Assembly: GCA_963691835.1 (NCBI GenBank)
Contig: OY829383.1
Location: 4,960,001-5,024,000 of the forward strand
Direction of reading: 5' to 3'
Origin: G963691835 sp963691835
Lineage (GTDB): Bacteria; Pseudomonadota; Alphaproteobacteria; Thalassobaculales; Thalassobaculaceae
Length of the DNA stretch: 64,000 nt
The stretch's first letter is position 1. Each line of letters begins with the position of its first letter. Position numbers and translations under genes: made by a program. The notes beneath the pieces were generated by a model, which saw only the letters and a program-made list of their open reading frames with translations, was not told the DNA's origin and searched no databases. Shown here piece by piece: positions 59,564 through 64,000 of the stretch.

Positions 59564-60289
59564 ATGTCGATGGCCTTTGCCAGTAAATCAGATCGCCGCC
59601 AAGACCGGCGTTATCGCAACGAGATTTGGATCGAACTTGACGGCGTCTGGCGCCGGGCAGCGGATTTCTCGCTCGGCGGCATGATGCTCCGACCGGGCGT
59701 GCCGAACCTGTCCGGAAACGAGGCGCATCTGGCCAAGCTGTCCCGAGATCCCTGGAACGAGGATGAACCATCGGCGCTGGTCAAAGCAGTCATCGTCCGG
59801 GATTCCATGAACGAAACCGGTATCCGGTTCGCAGGCATATCCGGTGAGGCCTACGACGTTATCGAATCCGCCCAGCGCGGTGGACGACGGAGAGGCAGCG
59901 ATCCCGCGGTCCGAACATCTCCGACAACGGTCCTGTTGGTGGAGGATGGCGCGGACATGGCGAAGCTCTACCAGACCTATCTCGAGACCGAAGGGTATGT
60001 GGTCGAAGTCGCGGACAGCATCTTCAACGCCTGGGAATGGGTCCAATGCACCAAGCCGGATGTGACCGTCATTGACCTCGGGCTGCCCGATGGGTCGGGC
60101 TTCGACCTGCTGAGCGCCTTCCGGGATCACCGGATCGTCGCGGATGCGATCGTCATCACGGGCGACAACCGATCGAACACCGCACGGCGGGCGGCCGATC
60201 TCGGCGTTCAATCCTTTCTAACGAAACCAGTTGCCAAGGCGGCATTGACGGAAGCCGTCGAGGCGATCGTCGGCCGCGCAACAGCCTGA
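59564..60289 (+). CDS. PilZ-receiver fusion protein
   Basis: A 241-residue cytoplasmic protein. Residues about 8-105 form a PilZ domain with RRQDRRYR and ADFSLGGMML (RxxxR and DxSxxG motifs, c-di-GMP binding). Residues about 120-240 are a receiver domain (VLLVEDGADMAKLYQTYLET) with Asp171 (VTVIDLGLPDGSG) and the conserved Lys in FLTKPVAK. It could link c-di-GMP level with phosphorelay state in the polymer system. GGAGAG precedes the ATG. The small zinc-ribbon-like gene follows after 23 bp. Confidence 0.88.
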   Translation: MSMAFASKSDRRQDRRYRNEIWIELDGVWRRAADFSLGGMMLRPGVPNLSGNEAHLAKLSRDPWNEDEPSALVKAVIVRDSMNETGIRFAGISGEAYDVIESAQRGGRRRGSDPAVRTSPTTVLLVEDGADMAKLYQTYLETEGYVVEVADSIFNAWEWVQCTKPDVTVIDLGLPDGSGFDLLSAFRDHRIVADAIVITGDNRSNTARRAADLGVQSFLTKPVAKAALTEAVEAIVGRATA

Positions 60290-60312
60290 CCCTCAGCCGG
60301 AGGACCCAAGCA

Positions 60313-60501
60313 ATGAGCCTTATCGTAAAGAACATGTCAGAGCAGACACGGGAACTGGGTTGCGGCTGCGGTCACGCGTTCCGGTTGGGCAGTTTATCCG
60401 CCTATGTGGAGTGCCCCCGGTGCGGCGAGACGGAAAGTGGGCCTAGCCTCGCCATGACGTGGTGGACGGCTCCCCGTCAGCCCCACTCTCTCGCTAACTA
60501 G
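60313..60501 (+). CDS. Small zinc-ribbon-like protein
   Basis: A 62-residue protein with CGCGHAF and CPRCGE: two Cys pairs (CxC and CxxC) about 18 residues apart, which could bind one zinc or iron. A well-placed GGAGGA lies upstream of the ATG at 60313, and the gene fits the spacing between the PilZ-receiver and NUDIX genes, so it is probably real. Function unknown. Confidence 0.6.
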   Translation: MSLIVKNMSEQTRELGCGCGHAFRLGSLSAYVECPRCGETESGPSLAMTWWTAPRQPHSLAN

Positions 60502-60524
60502 AAAGGTCTGGAGGAGTGTTTGAA

Positions 60525-61118
60525 ATGGACTCCGTAGCCGATGCCATACCCCAGGAATGGACCGTCCTCTCTGAAACCGAACGTTTCAGCGGCCCAAGCG
60601 GACTGTCCCTCAGCACCCAGTCCGTCCGGTTGCCCGATGGCAAGGTGATCGATGACTACCACAGGATCCGATTACCGGATTTCACCGCGATTTGTGCCCG
60701 AACCTACGACAACCGCATCCTGGTCCTTCGGCAGTACAAGCACGGTGTTGGCCGGCAAATCCTCACGCTTCCGGGCGGTGCGGTGGACCCGGGTGAAACA
60801 CCGCTTGAGAGCGCGCAGAGGGAACTCTTGGAAGAGACCGGCTACGAGGCCCCCATATGGACGTCGCTTGGCCGCTTTGTCGTGAACGGCAACCAACGGA
60901 TCGCGGAGGCTCACCTCTTCATGGCCACAGCCGCCCAGCCGGTTCGCGAGCCCGATAGCGGCGACCTCGAGACGATGACCCTTGAGAGAATGACGCTCGG
61001 GGAGATGGGCCGCCTCTTCGAGGCCGGCGAGTTCCCGATCCTCGCCCACGCTTCGCTTCTCGCGTTGACCGGCGTATCCCACGGCGTTTGGGACCCCCGC
61101 CCGCGTCTGTCGAACTGA
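60525..61118 (+). CDS. NUDIX hydrolase
   Basis: A 197-residue protein with a complete Nudix box, GGAVDPGETPLESAQRELLE then ETGY (residues about 82-105), which binds Mg2+ and cleaves nucleoside diphosphates linked to another group. The N-terminal part (residues 1-60) resembles ADP-sugar pyrophosphatase-type NUDIX enzymes. The ATG at 60525 is set by GGAGGAG 9 nt upstream; the GTG at 60516 overlaps that site. The substrate may be a sugar nucleotide, possibly relevant to GDP-mannose turnover, but that is only inference from location. Confidence 0.88.
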   Translation: MDSVADAIPQEWTVLSETERFSGPSGLSLSTQSVRLPDGKVIDDYHRIRLPDFTAICARTYDNRILVLRQYKHGVGRQILTLPGGAVDPGETPLESAQRELLEETGYEAPIWTSLGRFVVNGNQRIAEAHLFMATAAQPVREPDSGDLETMTLERMTLGEMGRLFEAGEFPILAHASLLALTGVSHGVWDPRPRLSN

Positions 61119-61225
61119 ACAAAGGCTACTCTTCCATATCGCAAAAGGGTGCGTTTCGGTGACCCCGGTTGGTCAACCTCGGTTGCGCTCCGACATTCGA
61201 TCAAGACCGATATGGAGGATGGGAC

Positions 61226-61813
61226 ATGACCAAAGCGATCGACATAGCCTTCACCCCCGCCGTGAAGGAGGCCCAGAGCCGGAAGGGCTCCCGAGCAGCG
61301 TATGCGGAGTCGGAATTTGGCAGCACAATCGACCCGAACCTCCGTGCCTTCATCGAAAGCCGGACCAGCCTTTACCTCGCGACGGCGAGCGCAGATGGCC
61401 AACCTTACATTCAACACCGGGGCGGTCCCGCCGGCTTCGCCAAAGTCATTGATGAGAAAACGATCGCCTTCGCCGACTTCCGGGGGAACAAGCAGTTCAT
61501 TTCCTTGGGCAACCTCAGCGAGAACCCGAAGGCGTATCTGTTTCTGATGGACTACGCCAACCGTCAAAGGATCAAGATCTGGGGTTCGGCAAAAGTTGTC
61601 GAGGACGACCCGGAACTGGTGGCGTCTCTCTTCCCCGACGGATACAGGGCGAAAGCGGAACAGGCGATCTTGTTCACTGTTTCGGCTTGGGACGCCAACT
61701 GCCCGCAACATATCCCGCAGATGTTTCCAGCTCCCGATGTGGCGCAGGCGATCGCGGAACGCGACGCCCGCATAAAGGAACTGGAGGAGCAGGTCACAGC
61801 GCTCTCAGCGTAA
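61226..61813 (+). CDS. Pyridoxamine 5'-phosphate oxidase-like flavin/heme-binding protein
   Basis: A 195-residue split-barrel protein of the PNPOx-like family (FIESRTSLYLATASADGQPY; QHRGGPAGFAKVIDEKTIAF; GNKQFISLGNLSENPKAYLF; MDYANRQRIKIWGSAKVVED). Such proteins bind FMN or F420 and reduce small molecules. The C-terminus is a short coiled coil (AERDARIKELEEQVTALS). GGAGG precedes the ATG at 61226; the frame from 61169 is an extension. It stands alone between the NUDIX gene and the PAS sensor. Confidence 0.85.
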   Translation: MTKAIDIAFTPAVKEAQSRKGSRAAYAESEFGSTIDPNLRAFIESRTSLYLATASADGQPYIQHRGGPAGFAKVIDEKTIAFADFRGNKQFISLGNLSENPKAYLFLMDYANRQRIKIWGSAKVVEDDPELVASLFPDGYRAKAEQAILFTVSAWDANCPQHIPQMFPAPDVAQAIAERDARIKELEEQVTALSA

Positions 61814-61918
61814 AGCGGTTGTGTGACTCAGACACCGGTGCTCCGCTGTGGAAATCGCGTATGATCCGGTCGCGGGTCGCAATCATCACAGGGCCCGCTC
61901 AAAGAAGGAGAGCGGCGG

Positions 61919-64000
61919 ATGGCGGCAACGCGAGCAGCCGAGGCGGGCCCGGAGTCTGTTGACGGTCGGATTCTGACCGAGCAACTCCAGTTCTATTTTG
62001 AGCAGACCAAGGACGCGGTCTTCGGACATACGGCCATTGGGCTCTCAATCATGTTCCTTTTGTGGAACGGTGGCGCGGACCAAACACTCCTGGCGGTGTG
62101 GACCGGGCTCATGCTGACGGTCGCCGTGGTCCGCGTTCTTATGTATCGGAACTTCCCGGACGAGGGCACCGAGAATGCGGATGCGACGCCATGGGCTTGG
62201 CGGTTCCGCGCCATCTCGCTGGCCTCCGGTGGCACGTTCGGCCTCCTGCCGGTGCTGTTCCTCGAGACCGAGAACTTCGTCACAACAGCCCGGATCCTGT
62301 TGATCTTTGCCGGCCTTGTCGGGGGGGCACTGGGCACCCTCTCAGCCTACGCCGCCTCGTTCCGCCTCTACGTCTACGCGCTTCTGATCCCCCTCGTCGT
62401 CGTCATCGTCGCCTCGGGCGACTGGGACTTCATCGTTGTCGCGTTTCTATTCGTGCTCATGGCCGTGTACTTCGCCCGGTTCTCCCAACGGATCGAATCC
62501 GCGCTGGTCAACCAGATCCACGAACGTCTCAAAAACCAGGACCTGATTGAGCGGATTACCCGTCAGGGTGACGCGCTCAGCTCAATGATGGAGTCCTTGC
62601 CCAACGCCATTGCGATCATCGACGCAGACGGACGGTTTCTGCACTCGAACCACCGGGTGAAGAGGATGTTCGATCTGCCCGAAGAGCTCGACATGGAGAA
62701 CCTGACGAGCAGCGGCTTCAATGTTTATCGGGCAGAACGGGGCGATTTCGATCACCTAGACCCGAAAGAGTTCCGGCGGCAGTCCGACTACTGGGCGCGC
62801 TTGAAGGTCGGTGGCGAGGCGTTCGGCTATGAGCGGACTCTCAAGGATGGACGTGTTCTGAGGGTCGATAACCATCCGATGGTCGACGGGGGATGGGTGC
62901 GCTCCTGGACCGATATAACCAAGCGCAAGACGGTCGAGGCCGAGACCAACCGATGGAGCGGCCTGCTCCAGTTGACGCTCGACAACATCGATCAAGGCAT
63001 CTCGCTTATCGACAGCAATGGCGACCAGGTCATGGCGAACAGCCGCTTTTGCGAGATGCTGGGTCTGCCGGCGGATTTCATGCGCCGCAAAGTGCCTCAT
63101 GAAGAGATCATCAGTCTTCTTCGGGATTCAGGTGAGATCGCCGACATCTCGCCGGAGCTGGATCGCCGGCTCCGGGCGTGGATCAGCGGTGAGAACCCAG
63201 ATCCTCGTATCGACTACGAGCGTCGGCAGCCAAATGGACGCTGGCTTCACGTTGCCACCATGCGGGTTCCTGCCGGCGGTTTCGTCCGGACCTTCACAGA
63301 CATCACCGAAAGAAAAGAGGCAGAGCAGCGCGCCCAAGATCGTCATGAGATGCTGGAAGTCACACTCGCCAACATTGATCAGGGTGTGATCATGCGCGAC
63401 GCAGAAGACAACATTCTGCTCTACAACAACCGTCTGTCCGAACTGCTCGATGTCCCGACCAGCTACTATGAAAACAACGCAAGTTCCGAAGATCTGGCGC
63501 GCTATCACGAGAGCCAGAAAATCCCGGGAGACAGCAATGCCGGCCAAAAGGCCAAGGAGTGGCTGGACAGGAGGAACCGCGGTGAACCCGTCGACCGGAT
63601 GGAGTATCAGCGCCAAAGCCTCAATGGCGGCTGGCTGCATGTGATTTTCCAGGCGCTGCCCGACGGACGCGAGATGCGGACGTTCACGGACATCACCAAC
63701 ATCAAGTCCGTCGAGAACGAGCTGACGGAGAAGACTCGGTTCCTGGAAACGGTGCTTGATTCAATGGAACAGGGCATCCTCGTCACCGACCAGGAGCAGC
63801 GGATCACCCTGTCAAACCAGCGGGCATCGGACCTCATCCAGGTGAGCCAAGCCTTTCTGGAGACGAGGCCCTCTTTCGACGAGATGCGCTTCGCGCAGCA
63901 GCAGAACAACGAAGATCTCAACGAAGACGATCCCGATGTCCGCCGTTACATCTCGTCCTGGATGGCCTGGGTTGCGGACCCGGACTTTCAGCGGAACTTC
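61919..64000 (+). CDS. Multi-PAS membrane sensor protein, 5' part (runs off the window)
   Basis: An open frame from the ATG at 61919 to the last base: 694 codons without a stop. AAGGAGAG precedes the start. Residues about 35-200 hold some six hydrophobic helices (AIGLSIMFLLW; LLAVWTGLMLTVAVVRVLM; ILLIFAGLVGGALGTLSAYA; VYALLIPLVVVIVAS; FIVVAFLFVLMAVYFARF). Four PAS domains follow: SMMESLPNAIAIIDADGRFL, LDNIDQGISLIDSNGDQVMA, LANIDQGVIMRDAEDNILLY and LDSMEQGILVTDQEQRITLS, the last three of the PAS_7 type, with TDITxRK ends. The output domain (histidine kinase or GGDEF/EAL) lies beyond 64000. Confidence 0.9.
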   Translation, partial: MAATRAAEAGPESVDGRILTEQLQFYFEQTKDAVFGHTAIGLSIMFLLWNGGADQTLLAVWTGLMLTVAVVRVLMYRNFPDEGTENADATPWAWRFRAISLASGGTFGLLPVLFLETENFVTTARILLIFAGLVGGALGTLSAYAASFRLYVYALLIPLVVVIVASGDWDFIVVAFLFVLMAVYFARFSQRIESALVNQIHERLKNQDLIERITRQGDALSSMMESLPNAIAIIDADGRFLHSNHRVKRMFDLPEELDMENLTSSGFNVYRAERGDFDHLDPKEFRRQSDYWARLKVGGEAFGYERTLKDGRVLRVDNHPMVDGGWVRSWTDITKRKTVEAETNRWSGLLQLTLDNIDQGISLIDSNGDQVMANSRFCEMLGLPADFMRRKVPHEEIISLLRDSGEIADISPELDRRLRAWISGENPDPRIDYERRQPNGRWLHVATMRVPAGGFVRTFTDITERKEAEQRAQDRHEMLEVTLANIDQGVIMRDAEDNILLYNNRLSELLDVPTSYYENNASSEDLARYHESQKIPGDSNAGQKAKEWLDRRNRGEPVDRMEYQRQSLNGGWLHVIFQALPDGREMRTFTDITNIKSVENELTEKTRFLETVLDSMEQGILVTDQEQRITLSNQRASDLIQVSQAFLETRPSFDEMRFAQQQNNEDLNEDDPDVRRYISSWMAWVADPDFQRNF

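Overview
The window reads as a GC-rich alphaproteobacterial chromosome segment, most likely marine Rhodospirillales-like. This is inferred from gene content (flagellin, the uvrC-pgsA-molybdopterin neighbourhood, an RHH_4-type protein, PAS_7 repeats) and GTG starts with GTGA overlaps; no rRNA or tRNA gene was found to place it more exactly.

Left part (1-27 kb) is ordinary housekeeping plus accessory metabolism. It holds the end of one flagellin-like gene and a complete flagellin; a two-subunit molybdenum hydroxylase (isoquinoline-oxidoreductase type); an AraC-type regulator broken by an in-frame TAG; and a 1.3-kb AT-rich island with a sulfotransferase-like gene, bounded by 56-bp direct repeats that copy the 3' end of the neighbouring flavin oxidoreductase gene. 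After that come a molybdenum-cofactor operon (mobB-moeA-moaD-moaE), DUF2062, uvrC-pgsA, a CaCA antiporter with a FolM-like SDR, uvrB, a TfdA-type dioxygenase, a nitroreductase, a sugar-phosphate isomerase-like protein, an RHH protein, an SDR, and a LysR regulator divergent from a gene pair that looks like tmpA-tmpB (oxidative phosphonate breakdown). An orphan GspG-like pseudopilin closes this part.

Middle and right part (27-60 kb) is the most interesting: an alginate/polymannuronate-type exopolysaccharide locus of unusual build. It has algC, algA, algD, an NtrC-type activator, a heparinase II/III-like lyase and a deacetylase-like protein (one reading frame split by a TAG), two AlgJ/AlgX-like SGNH proteins, two related small secreted proteins, a large RTX protein with an extremely acidic tail, an AlgL-type lyase, alg8, algI, alg44 and inorganic pyrophosphatase. 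No algE, algK, algG or algF was seen. Two periplasmic-protein/hybrid-kinase pairs, a second NtrC-type activator and a PilZ-receiver fusion follow.

Ten transcription units of this locus carry a textbook sigma54 promoter (GG-N10-GC) just upstream, and most also carry a palindrome of the form TTCGCR-N3-TGCGAA or a close variant. The two NtrC-family activators of the locus are the obvious candidate readers. The inferred picture is a self-contained sigma54 regulon: hybrid kinases sense an envelope signal, pass phosphate to the AlgB-like activators, and these switch on precursor synthesis (algA, algC, algD), polymerisation (alg8, alg44 through c-di-GMP binding), acetylation (algI and SGNH proteins), trimming (algL, heparinase-like, deacetylase-like) and a secreted calcium-binding RTX protein.

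The window ends with a NUDIX hydrolase, a flavin/PNPOx-like protein and the 5' part of a multi-PAS membrane sensor that runs off the end.
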